DNA of 5,942 bases from Nitrospirae bacterium UBA4572 (GTDB lineage: Bacteria > Nitrospirota > Leptospirillia > Leptospirillales > Leptospirillaceae). A program made the translations under genes and the position numbers. Under the pieces are notes generated by a model. That model saw only the letters and a list, made by a program, of their open reading frames with translations, searched no databases and was not told the DNA's origin. Positions 1-5,685 of this stretch are shown in pieces. The DNA lies in the NCBI GenBank assembly GCA_002387725.1, contig DGKK01000058.1, forward strand, positions 1-5,942. Direction: 5' to 3'. Every line of letters starts with the position of its first letter. Position 1 is the stretch's first letter.

Positions 1-64
1 AAAGGTGCGGGTCTCTTTTTGAGGTCGCGCCCTTCCGCGATCAAATTTCCTTATCGGAGGTGCC

Positions 65-814
65 ATGTCCGCAGAGATCATCTATGATTCCCCGAACCAC
101 AAGTTTTGCTGGCTGGGTCGCGATGAGACCGGGCTGGAGGAAGGGGTCCAGACAAATCAGTATCTGATCGTCGACAATGGACGGGGAACGCTCCTCGATC
201 CCGGGGGGTTCGGGGTCTTTTCCCGGGTCGTCGTGAACATGAGCGAGTTTGTCGACCCCGAAAAGGTCGACCATATCTTTCTCTGCCACCAGGACCCCGA
301 CGTGGGAGGAGGGCTCGCTTCCTGGCTCGACATGACCCCGGCCCGGGTTCATGTTTCCTCCCTCTGGATCCGCTTTCTCCTTCATTACGGAGTCACGGCC
401 ATCGACCGCATCGACGGCATCCCCGACGGGGGGGGGACACTGACCTTGGCCTCGGGAAATCGCCTGGAATTCATTCCCGCTCATTTTCTCCATTCTCCCG
501 GGAACTTTCACGTCTTCGACCATGCCTCGGGCATCCTCTTTACGGGAGACGTGGGGGCGGCCATCTACCCCAAAGGGGAGACCCCCCTCTACGTGGACAA
601 CTTCGAGGACCATGTGAAGCATATGGAGGGCTTTCATGTGCGCTATGTGGGAACGTCGAAGGCGATCGAGTACTGGATCGGAAAGATCCGAAACCTTCCG
701 ATCAAGATGATCTGCCCGCAGCACGGATCGATCTTCCGCGAGAAGGAGGCGCGCCAGTTTCTTGAATGGATCTCCCGCGCCAAGGTCGGATTTGATGCCA
801 ACATCTTTACCTGA
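65..814 (+). CDS. ODP-type di-iron oxygen/iron sensor (MBL fold)
   Basis: This 249-residue cytoplasmic protein has the metallo-beta-lactamase fold of the oxygen-binding di-iron (ODP) family, related to the di-iron domain of flavodiiron NO/O2 reductases. Visible metal-site residues are His75, Asp77 and Asp79 in the HQDPD motif, His143 in LHSPGNF, Asp162 in FTGD and His220 in PQHG. Val80 sits where flavodiiron enzymes have a second His. There is no flavodoxin domain, signal peptide or membrane segment, so a sensor role fits better than a reductase. The start is supported by GGAGG at 56-60, four bases ahead of the ATG. The next gene, 54 bases on, is a CheV adaptor. In Treponema denticola, ODP binds O2 and iron and modulates CheA, so a chemotaxis sensor role is inferred here. 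A run of nine G bases at 428-436 encodes Gly122-124. The family is clear; the ligand and partner are inferred. A plain MBL-fold hydrolase is the less likely alternative. Confidence 0.85.
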   Translation: MSAEIIYDSPNHKFCWLGRDETGLEEGVQTNQYLIVDNGRGTLLDPGGFGVFSRVVVNMSEFVDPEKVDHIFLCHQDPDVGGGLASWLDMTPARVHVSSLWIRFLLHYGVTAIDRIDGIPDGGGTLTLASGNRLEFIPAHFLHSPGNFHVFDHASGILFTGDVGAAIYPKGETPLYVDNFEDHVKHMEGFHVRYVGTSKAIEYWIGKIRNLPIKMICPQHGSIFREKEARQFLEWISRAKVGFDANIFT

Positions 815-851
815 GAGTCTCAGTCATTCTGGCGGGAATCCTGTTTCCCGC
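811..851 (+). other. inverted repeats between the ODP gene and cheV
   Basis: Two small inverted repeats fill most of this gap. CTGAGA/TCTCAG at 811-823, with a one-base centre, spans the ODP stop codon. GCGGGAA at 832-838 pairs with TTCCCGC at 845-851 across a six-base loop. The second can form a 7-bp RNA hairpin just ahead of the cheV ribosome binding site at 859-863. It has no T tract after it, so it does not look like a terminator. It may tune the ratio of the two products by RNA stability or processing, or it may be chance. Confidence 0.35.
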
Positions 852-868
852 TTCCCACAGGAGCGCCC

Positions 869-1861
869 ATGAGCAGTGGCAAGACGGATATCGAAAATCT
901 CGTTCTCCAGGTCGGCACCAATCAGATGGAGCTGGTCGACTTTCGCATCTTCCAGGTCGACAAGAGCAATCCCGACAAGATCCTGGAAGGAATCTATGGG
1001 GTCAATGTGGCGAAGGTGATCGAGATCATCAAGCTTCCGGAGATTACCCCGGTTCCTAACGCCAATCCCTTTCAGGACGGTGTAATCAACCTTCGGGGAA
1101 TTGTCATTCCCATCATCAATCTTGCCCGATGGATGCGGGTGACCGAGCCCCCCGGGATTACCTCGACTCAGGTGATCGTCACCGAGTTCTCCAACATTCG
1201 CCTGGGGTTCCTTGTCCACCAGAGCGTTCAGATCCGTCGGGTGTCATGGAAGAGCATTGTGCCGATCAATCTTCCCTCCACCGCCGGCCATAAGGACTCG
1301 AGTGTGGTCGGGACGATCAAGCTGACCGACGGTCCCGATGCGGGCCGGGTTCTCCTGATCCTTGATTTCGAGACGATTGTGGAGGAGATGGGGCTTTACT
1401 CCCGGCAGGAGCACGATCTCGAGTCGATGCAGAAGGCGCCCCCGACCGGGAAGGTCGTTCTCGTGGTGGACGACAGCGCCGTGGCCCGCAACATGCTCTC
1501 CAAGGCCCTCGACAAGGATGGCTACAAGGTTCTTCTCGGGCGAAACGGCGAGGAGGGGCTCACGGTCCTCTCCCAAATCTGGAAAAAGAATCCCGACGAT
1601 CTGGCCGCCATCATTTCGGATGTGGAGATGCCGGTCATGGACGGGTACTCCTTTGTCAAAAAGATCAAGGAGCACCCCGAGTGGAAAAATATTCCCATCA
1701 TCATGAATTCTTCCATGAGCGGAACCGAAAATGTCCGGAAGGGGAGGGAGCTCGGGATTGATGAATATGTCGTGAAATTCGAGCCCCAGAAATTCCTGGA
1801 AGCCTTGAATGCGGCCCTGGCGAAGCATCAGGCGAAGATGGCGGAACCCAAAACATCCTGA
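869..1861 (+). CDS. cheV: CheV chemotaxis adaptor (CheW-REC fusion)
   Basis: This 330-residue cytoplasmic protein joins a CheW-like coupling domain to a response-regulator receiver domain, the CheV architecture. The CheW part spans about residues 15-175 and carries the family stretch GVINLRGIVIPIINL at 71-85. A short linker at about 176-194 leads to the receiver domain at about 195-320. The receiver has the acidic pair Asp201/Asp202, phospho-acceptor Asp251 in SDVEMPVMDG, a Ser281/Ser282 switch position, and Lys303 in the VVKFEP motif typical of CheV. All key receiver residues are present, so it should be phosphorylated by CheA. CheV couples chemoreceptors to CheA and tunes adaptation through its phosphorylation. 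The start is supported by AGGAG at 859-863, five bases before the ATG. It follows the ODP sensor gene on the same strand and ends just before a strong terminator, so the two probably form an operon. No receptor or kinase gene is visible in the window. Confidence 0.93.
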   Translation: MSSGKTDIENLVLQVGTNQMELVDFRIFQVDKSNPDKILEGIYGVNVAKVIEIIKLPEITPVPNANPFQDGVINLRGIVIPIINLARWMRVTEPPGITSTQVIVTEFSNIRLGFLVHQSVQIRRVSWKSIVPINLPSTAGHKDSSVVGTIKLTDGPDAGRVLLILDFETIVEEMGLYSRQEHDLESMQKAPPTGKVVLVVDDSAVARNMLSKALDKDGYKVLLGRNGEEGLTVLSQIWKKNPDDLAAIISDVEMPVMDGYSFVKKIKEHPEWKNIPIIMNSSMSGTENVRKGRELGIDEYVVKFEPQKFLEALNAALAKHQAKMAEPKTS

Positions 1862-1885
1862 GACAAGTCTCGTGTGCGAATGCGC

Positions 1886-1918
1886 AGGCCGGGGAGATGT
1901 CTCCCCGGCCTTTTTTTT
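1886..1918 (+). terminator. intrinsic terminator after cheV
   Basis: A perfect 12-bp inverted repeat runs from AGGCCGGGGAGA at 1886-1897 to TCTCCCCGGCCT at 1900-1911, with TG between the arms. It is followed by eight T bases at 1911-1918. The GC-rich stem and T tract start 25 bases after the cheV stop, the classic arrangement of a Rho-independent terminator. There is no matching T tract for - strand transcripts, so it appears to act only on the + strand. Confidence 0.93.
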
Positions 1919-2021
1919 GATTCCGGTCAAGGGTGATCGGGGGACGTTCTTTCAGGCAGGGCCGGAGAGGGGAAGGGCCGCTCCTTCGGGAAGACGTTCA
2001 TTGAAGGACGGCGCCAGGAGA

Positions 2022-2339
2022 TTAAAATTTGGGAAAATAGATAAAAGACTCGGCAAAGAGGAGACCAAAGGCAAAAATCCATGGGAGCTGGGGGGCCAGA
2101 CGATAGAGGGTCGTGGGCTCGGTTCCGTCGATGATATCGGGCCGAGCCTCTTCCAAGAGCGCCCCGAAGCCGACCGCCGCCGCCAGACTTCCGGTAATGG
2201 TGAACCAGGAAATCATTTCGAGGCCGCCGATATTGTGCGTGACCCCATAGAGATTGGCCGTCATTCCTCCCTGGATCAGGAGAAACTCGAGGCCGAGGTA
2301 GAGGATCAGGCGGGTGATGAAGAATGTCTTCTCATTCAT
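2022..2339 (-). CDS. small membrane protein of unknown function
   Basis: I do not recognise this 105-residue protein. It shows three likely membrane segments at about residues 6-28, 40-63 and 85-103, with a short hydrophilic loop at about 64-82 containing EEARPDIIDGTEP. There is no cleavable signal peptide and no cysteine. Its ATG overlaps the TGA of rlmN as ATGA, and GGAG lies ten bases upstream inside rlmN (2350-2353), so it is probably translated by coupling to rlmN and is the last gene of the operon. It ends in TAA followed by about 100 bases with no clear terminator on its strand. The tight overlap and well-formed hydrophobic segments argue for a real gene. The function cannot be read from the sequence. 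Confidence 0.75.
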   Translation of the reverse strand: MNEKTFFITRLILYLGLEFLLIQGGMTANLYGVTHNIGGLEMISWFTITGSLAAAVGFGALLEEARPDIIDGTEPTTLYRLAPQLPWIFAFGLLFAESFIYFPKF

Positions 2340-3409
2340 GGGGCTCTTTCTCCAGTCAGGACGGGGGTGTGGTCTTGGCTCTCCCGGGCGAGCTGTCCAC
2401 AGGCGGCCAGAACATCAGGGCCCATCGACTTGCGAACGGTGGCGGTGATATGAAATCCGGCCAGCACCTCCTGGAAAGCCGCCACCGAGCTGTCCGTCGG
2501 ACGGTGATAGGGGGAGCCGGGAAAGGGGTTGAAGGGGATCAGGTTCACCTTCGATCGGAATGGTGCCAGAAGCCGTCCCAGCTGACGGGCCTGGAGAGGG
2601 CTGTCGTTGACCCCGGCCAGAAGAACGTATTCAAAGGTGATCCTGTCCCGGTTCCGGAGAGGGAATCGGCGGCAGGCCGCAAGGATCTCCTCGATGGAGT
2701 AGATCCGTCCCACCGGCATGATTTCCCGCCGAAGCGCATCGTCAGGGGCACACAGGCTGATGGCCAGACGGACACCCGTATTGGCCTCGCCCAGGGTGTC
2801 AATGCGGGGAACCAGTCCCGAGGTCGAGACCGTGATGCGGCGCGGAGAGAGTCCGGCGCCATCGGGATGGGTCAGGGAGCGGATGGCAGGAATCAGGGCC
2901 TCAAGGTTGGCCAATGGTTCGCCCATTCCCATGAAGACGATGTGGTCGATGTGGGACTCTCCGGGAGGGAGTGTCTCGACAAATCGTGCGGCCAGAAGCC
3001 ATTGTGAGAGGATTTCTGCCGTGGAGAGGTTCCTCGTGAGACCCATGGAGGCCGTGCGACAGAAGCGGCACCCGATCCCGCATCCGGCCTGGGTGGAGAG
3101 GCACAGGGTCCATTGGCCCTTTCTGGGAATCAGGACCGACTCGATCACCGGACCGTCCTGGAGCCGGAGGGCCATCTTGACGGTTCCGTCAAGGGACTGG
3201 GCGGTGGAGAGAACGGTCGGAAGGTCGAGAGAGAGCGTGCCGGAGGAGAGCAGGTCTCGAACCCCTGGCGGAATGTTGGACATCTTCCGGGGGTCGGTCG
3301 TGAGGCGCTGGTAGACCCAGTGGGCCACCTGTCGACCGCGATAGGCCGGATGCCCCCTCTTTTCCAGGATCTCGCCCCAGGTGGACGGAGGGTGATCCAG
3401 AAGATTCAT
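2336..3409 (-). CDS. rlmN: dual-specificity 23S rRNA/tRNA adenine-C2 methyltransferase RlmN
   Basis: This 357-residue radical SAM enzyme methylates C2 of adenine 2503 in 23S rRNA and, in studied bacteria, adenine 37 of some tRNAs. The CxxxCxxC cluster motif is Cys110, Cys114 and Cys117. Cys103 in TLCLSTQAG matches E. coli Cys118. Cys337 in AACGQL matches the E. coli methyl-carrying Cys355. The SAM-binding GMGEP motif is at 161-165. Length is close to the family's usual 350-390. The sequence CRTASMG after the cluster and MGPD before the catalytic Cys differ slightly from the commoner CSTG and RGxD forms, but no catalytic residue is missing. RlmN fits better than Cfr, which acts at C8, because the gene sits in a chromosomal-looking operon and matches RlmN motifs, though motif reading alone does not exclude Cfr-like activity. 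Its ATG overlaps the upstream phosphatase stop, and its TGA overlaps the next start. Confidence 0.94.
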   Translation of the reverse strand: MNLLDHPPSTWGEILEKRGHPAYRGRQVAHWVYQRLTTDPRKMSNIPPGVRDLLSSGTLSLDLPTVLSTAQSLDGTVKMALRLQDGPVIESVLIPRKGQWTLCLSTQAGCGIGCRFCRTASMGLTRNLSTAEILSQWLLAARFVETLPPGESHIDHIVFMGMGEPLANLEALIPAIRSLTHPDGAGLSPRRITVSTSGLVPRIDTLGEANTGVRLAISLCAPDDALRREIMPVGRIYSIEEILAACRRFPLRNRDRITFEYVLLAGVNDSPLQARQLGRLLAPFRSKVNLIPFNPFPGSPYHRPTDSSVAAFQEVLAGFHITATVRKSMGPDVLAACGQLARESQDHTPVLTGERAP

Positions 3410-3999
3410 GGGGTTGCCTTTGTGTCGGTGGGTGGGGGAAGTCCATTCCGAACCCGCGGGAGAATCGCTCGACGGACAATCTCCGTGGAGAGAAGTCCTA
3501 TGACGGCTCCTCCCAGAACATCCAGGGGAAAGTGGGCTCCCACATAGATCCGAGAGAGTCCTGTGAGGCTGGCCATGGCATAGAGGGGGATGGTCAGTCC
3601 GGGATAAAGGCCCGCGAATAGGGAGGCGGTGGAGAAGGCGGTAAAGGTATGTCCCGAGGGAAAGGAGTTGGCGTAGAGCGACGGTCCCAGTACATGCACC
3701 GCAATTTGGTGGTGGGCGATGCCATCGTGCAGTGCCGCGAGGGGACGGTTGCGGTGGACCAGGTGCTTGAGGGTCGTCCCGATGATGAAGGAGATGAAGG
3801 AGGTCGAGGCCCAGAGAATGAAGTCGCGGCGAAAGTTCCGACGAGCAAAGAGGGCCATGAGAAGGAGGCCCAGAGGAAAGAGATAGAACCCGTTCCCCAG
3901 GGATGTTGCCGCTTCCATCACAGGGTCAAGCCAAGGGCGGGACAGGGAGTTGTTGAGCCAGAGGAAGAGGCTCTGATCCATGGCGATGAGGCTGGTCAT
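3406..3999 (-). CDS. PAP2-family membrane phosphatase
   Basis: This 197-residue integral membrane protein carries the full three-part PAP2 (type 2 phosphatidic acid phosphatase) active site. Motif one is KX6RP from Lys78 to Pro86, motif two is PSGH at 114-117, and motif three is SR at 149-150 with His156 and Asp160 (SRX5HX3D). Hydrophobic stretches at about 35-52, 60-78, 120-146 and 158-178 hold these motifs near the membrane face. Likely substrates are lipid phosphates such as undecaprenyl pyrophosphate (PgpB/YbjG-like, recycling the cell-wall carrier), phosphatidylglycerol phosphate or a lipid A phosphate. The sequence does not decide among these. The ATG at 3999 is three bases after the stop of the upstream gene and has no strong ribosome binding site, so coupled translation is likely. 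An in-frame ATG six codons later is a possible alternative start. Its stop overlaps the rlmN start by four bases. Confidence 0.9.
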   Translation of the reverse strand: MTSLIAMDQSLFLWLNNSLSRPWLDPVMEAATSLGNGFYLFPLGLLLMALFARRNFRRDFILWASTSFISFIIGTTLKHLVHRNRPLAALHDGIAHHQIAVHVLGPSLYANSFPSGHTFTAFSTASLFAGLYPGLTIPLYAMASLTGLSRIYVGAHFPLDVLGGAVIGLLSTEIVRRAILPRVRNGLPPPTDTKATP

Positions 4000-4002
4000 G
4001 TT

Positions 4003-4296
4003 CTAGTCCGAACGGTCCCGGTTAAGAAGATCCTGAAGAAGTCCCTGAACCTTGTTCTTGGACCATTCGGCCGGATAGGAGATGCGGATCAGCCCTCCGG
4101 CATCCCGGAAGCCATGCTTGTCGATCAGGTATCGAGCTGTCTCAAGGACCTGATCCTTCCAGGGGGAGGAGCTGGTCCAACGCATCGCTTCAAGGAGAAG
4201 TTCTCCGAATTCTTCTTCGGTCAGGTGATCGGGGTGCCATAGGTCGATTTCTCCCGTATGGTCGGGATCCCGGCTGACGAGGGAGTAGACAGGCAT
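4003..4296 (-). CDS. conserved-looking small soluble protein, function unknown
   Basis: I do not recognise this 97-residue protein. It is soluble and charged, with no membrane segment, cysteine or metal motif. It opens with a strand-like MPVYSLVSRDPD, then an acidic helix at about residues 25-40 (LTEEEFGELLLEAM). A second helix-like stretch lies at about 46-62, a short strand LIRISYP at 69-75, and a basic helix at about 78-93. A mixed alpha/beta fold is likely. The ATG has GAGGA nine bases upstream (4306-4310 on the + strand). As first gene of the four-gene - strand operon it sits about 54 bases downstream of a TATAAT hexamer. Three bases separate it from the PAP2 phosphatase gene, suggesting joint expression. 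Length, ribosome binding site and operon position argue that it is real. Confidence 0.72.
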   Translation of the reverse strand: MPVYSLVSRDPDHTGEIDLWHPDHLTEEEFGELLLEAMRWTSSSPWKDQVLETARYLIDKHGFRDAGGLIRISYPAEWSKNKVQGLLQDLLNRDRSD

Positions 4297-4349
4297 GAAG
4301 GAAAGTCCTCGGGGATTGACGATGTAGAGTCGAAGGCGTGTTTAGGGCT

Positions 4350-4355
4350 ATTATA
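4350..4355 (-). promoter_or_regulatory. candidate -10 box for the rlmN operon
   Basis: The - strand reads TATAAT here, a perfect sigma-70 -10 hexamer in a short AT-rich island within GC-rich surroundings. It would start transcription near 4343, giving a leader of about 47 bases before the first ATG at 4296. No good -35 box lies 16-18 bases upstream, and there is no extended -10 TGN, so an activator or a weak promoter is possible. The overlapping + strand hexamer TATTAT at 4349-4354 could serve the divergent antiporter gene. Confidence 0.4.
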
Positions 4356-4399
4356 CACCAATGACAAATTTCTACCAGACATCAACGGCCAACATTCGG

Positions 4400-4413
4400 T
4401 CCGGATATCGGGA
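4400..4413. promoter_or_regulatory. imperfect 14-bp palindrome ahead of the antiporter gene
   Basis: TCCGGATATCGGGA reads as its own reverse complement except for one mismatched pair, and is centred on GATATC. It lies between the AT-rich promoter island and the inferred TTG start at 4423. It could be an operator for a dimeric regulator of the antiporter or of both divergent units. At this length in GC-rich DNA, chance is also plausible. Confidence 0.2.
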
Positions 4414-4422
4414 CGGGGTCTC

Positions 4423-5685
4423 TTGAGCCACACAGCCGCCTTGTGCGTGATCGTCTCCGTGGTCCTGTCGGGGGCCCTTCTTCTGACCCGTCTTGCCGGC
4501 AGGCTCCGGGTTCCGGACATCCTGTGGTTCATGCTCCTGGGCCTGGTTTTGGGGCCATTCGGCCTCAATCTGGCCTCGGGCGAGAGCCTGATGGGCCAGG
4601 ACCACGTCTTTTTGCTGGGTGCCGTCTTTCTGGTCCTTTACGAAGCGGGGACGGGAACACGTCTGGCACTTCTCAAGAGCCATGCCATCTCCGTCGGACT
4701 TCTTGTCACCGCCGGGCTTCTCCTGACAACGGCCATGCTCGCAGCGAGCGCCCATCTCTTCCTTGGGTATACCCTGGCTCAGGGGCTCCTGCTGGGTGCC
4801 ATCCTCTCCACGACGGATCCCGCCTCCATCCTTCCCATTCTCCGGCGTCTCCCCATTCCTGCCCGGGTGGTCGAGACACTTGTGGCAGAAAGTGCCATCG
4901 GGGATGTCACGGGAAGCCTTCTCTCCCTCTTTCTCCTGTCGTGGCTGTCGGCCCCTCCGTCGGGGGGGATTCTCCGGATGGGGTTGGGGTTTTTGTGGTC
5001 CGTTGCCGGCGCCACTTTGGTGGGACTGTCGTTGGGCTGGCTCTTTGTCCTCCTGACCCGCCACCCCCGATTGGGCATTTTTCGCCGGAGCGTTCCGGTC
5101 TTTCTTGTGGCCATTCTGCTCGGGGGCTTCGGGATTTCCCTGCTCTTCCATCTCCAGACACTCCTTTTGGGGTATCTTTTGGGGGTCGCTGCCGGGCAAA
5201 CCCGACGAGAGGAACCTTCCCTGGGGGCGATGGAGCCTCCTTTGGGGGGCGGAAGCCGCCCCGGAGACTTTGAGACAATGAATGACCTGCTCGTCTATCT
5301 GGCGACCTTTTTCATCTTTCTGGTGATGGGAACGCTGATCCCCCATGCCGGGAGCGGATTCTCCCTGGGGGGGGCCCTTCTCTTCCTGGCCTCTCTCCTT
5401 CTCGTGGTCCGCCCGGTGGTCGTCTTTTCCCTGGTCCCCTTTGACCGGCGATCCGGTTTTAGCCGACAGGAGATGGGGTTCATGGCGACGGTGAGGGAGA
5501 CCGGCATCATGGCCGGGGCACTTCTGGGGCTTGTTCACGGGGAGCTTCCGGCCTCCGCCTCCGCGGTCGTCTTTGCCGTTGTCGTCGGGACAATCGCCGT
5601 GGGGGCCCTTGTGGCGGCCCCGGCCGCCCGTATTCTGGGCCTTGAGACAGGGACAGGCCACACGGAAGGCGGAACGCCCTCATGA
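4423..5685 (+). CDS. CPA1-like cation:proton antiporter
   Basis: This is a Na+(K+)/H+ antiporter-type protein of the inner membrane, 420 residues from the inferred TTG start, with about 12 hydrophobic segments and no cytoplasmic RCK/TrkA-C domain. Family signatures are TDP at 131-133 (STTDPASIL), the ion-site region AESAIGDVTG with Glu156 and Asp161, Arg330-Pro331 in VVRPVVVF, and VRETG with Arg358. In most CPA1 members the ion site reads ESxxND; here Gly160 replaces the Asn while Asp161 stays. A hydrophilic loop lies at about 260-287. The reading frame is open back to an ATG at 4258, but that start would overlap the divergent 97-residue gene, and the extra residues look nothing like an antiporter. 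TTG 4423 starts just before the first membrane helix, with GGACGGGG a few bases upstream as a weak ribosome binding site; GTG 4447 is another option. The family is secure, the cation and exact start are not. Confidence 0.88.
   Translation: MSHTAALCVIVSVVLSGALLLTRLAGRLRVPDILWFMLLGLVLGPFGLNLASGESLMGQDHVFLLGAVFLVLYEAGTGTRLALLKSHAISVGLLVTAGLLLTTAMLAASAHLFLGYTLAQGLLLGAILSTTDPASILPILRRLPIPARVVETLVAESAIGDVTGSLLSLFLLSWLSAPPSGGILRMGLGFLWSVAGATLVGLSLGWLFVLLTRHPRLGIFRRSVPVFLVAILLGGFGISLLFHLQTLLLGYLLGVAAGQTRREEPSLGAMEPPLGGGSRPGDFETMNDLLVYLATFFIFLVMGTLIPHAGSGFSLGGALLFLASLLLVVRPVVVFSLVPFDRRSGFSRQEMGFMATVRETGIMAGALLGLVHGELPASASAVVFAVVVGTIAVGALVAAPAARILGLETGTGHTEGGTPS

Noticed and set aside
2..22. Possible end of an upstream gene (six codons then TGA at 20-22)
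   Set aside because: An open frame this short at a window edge cannot be told from chance. If real, it would lie 42 bases ahead of the ODP start and could belong to the same operon.
41..724. - strand open frame of 227 codons opposite the ODP gene
   Set aside because: The + strand frame has all the ODP metal motifs and a good ribosome binding site; the antisense product has no recognisable pattern.
1919..2021. Gap between the cheV terminator and the - strand operon end, with GACGTTC repeated at about 1944 and 1993
   Set aside because: The two seven-base copies are too short to mean much, and I see no stable hairpin with a T tract for the - strand operon, no RNA gene and no attachment site.
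2324..3007. + strand open frames opposite rlmN and the PAP2 gene
   Set aside because: They are low-complexity Arg/Gly-rich shadows of genes with complete catalytic motifs on the other strand.
4258..4422. Upstream extension of the antiporter to ATG 4258
   Set aside because: It overlaps the divergent 97-residue gene and its promoter island, and the added residues are hydrophilic and unlike an antiporter N-terminus.
4372..5661. Long - strand open frame of 429 codons opposite the antiporter gene
   Set aside because: Its product is extremely hydrophilic and rich in Gly, Gln, Lys, Arg and Pro with no domain-like pattern, as expected for the antisense of a hydrophobic GC-rich gene. The + strand frame has clear antiporter motifs.
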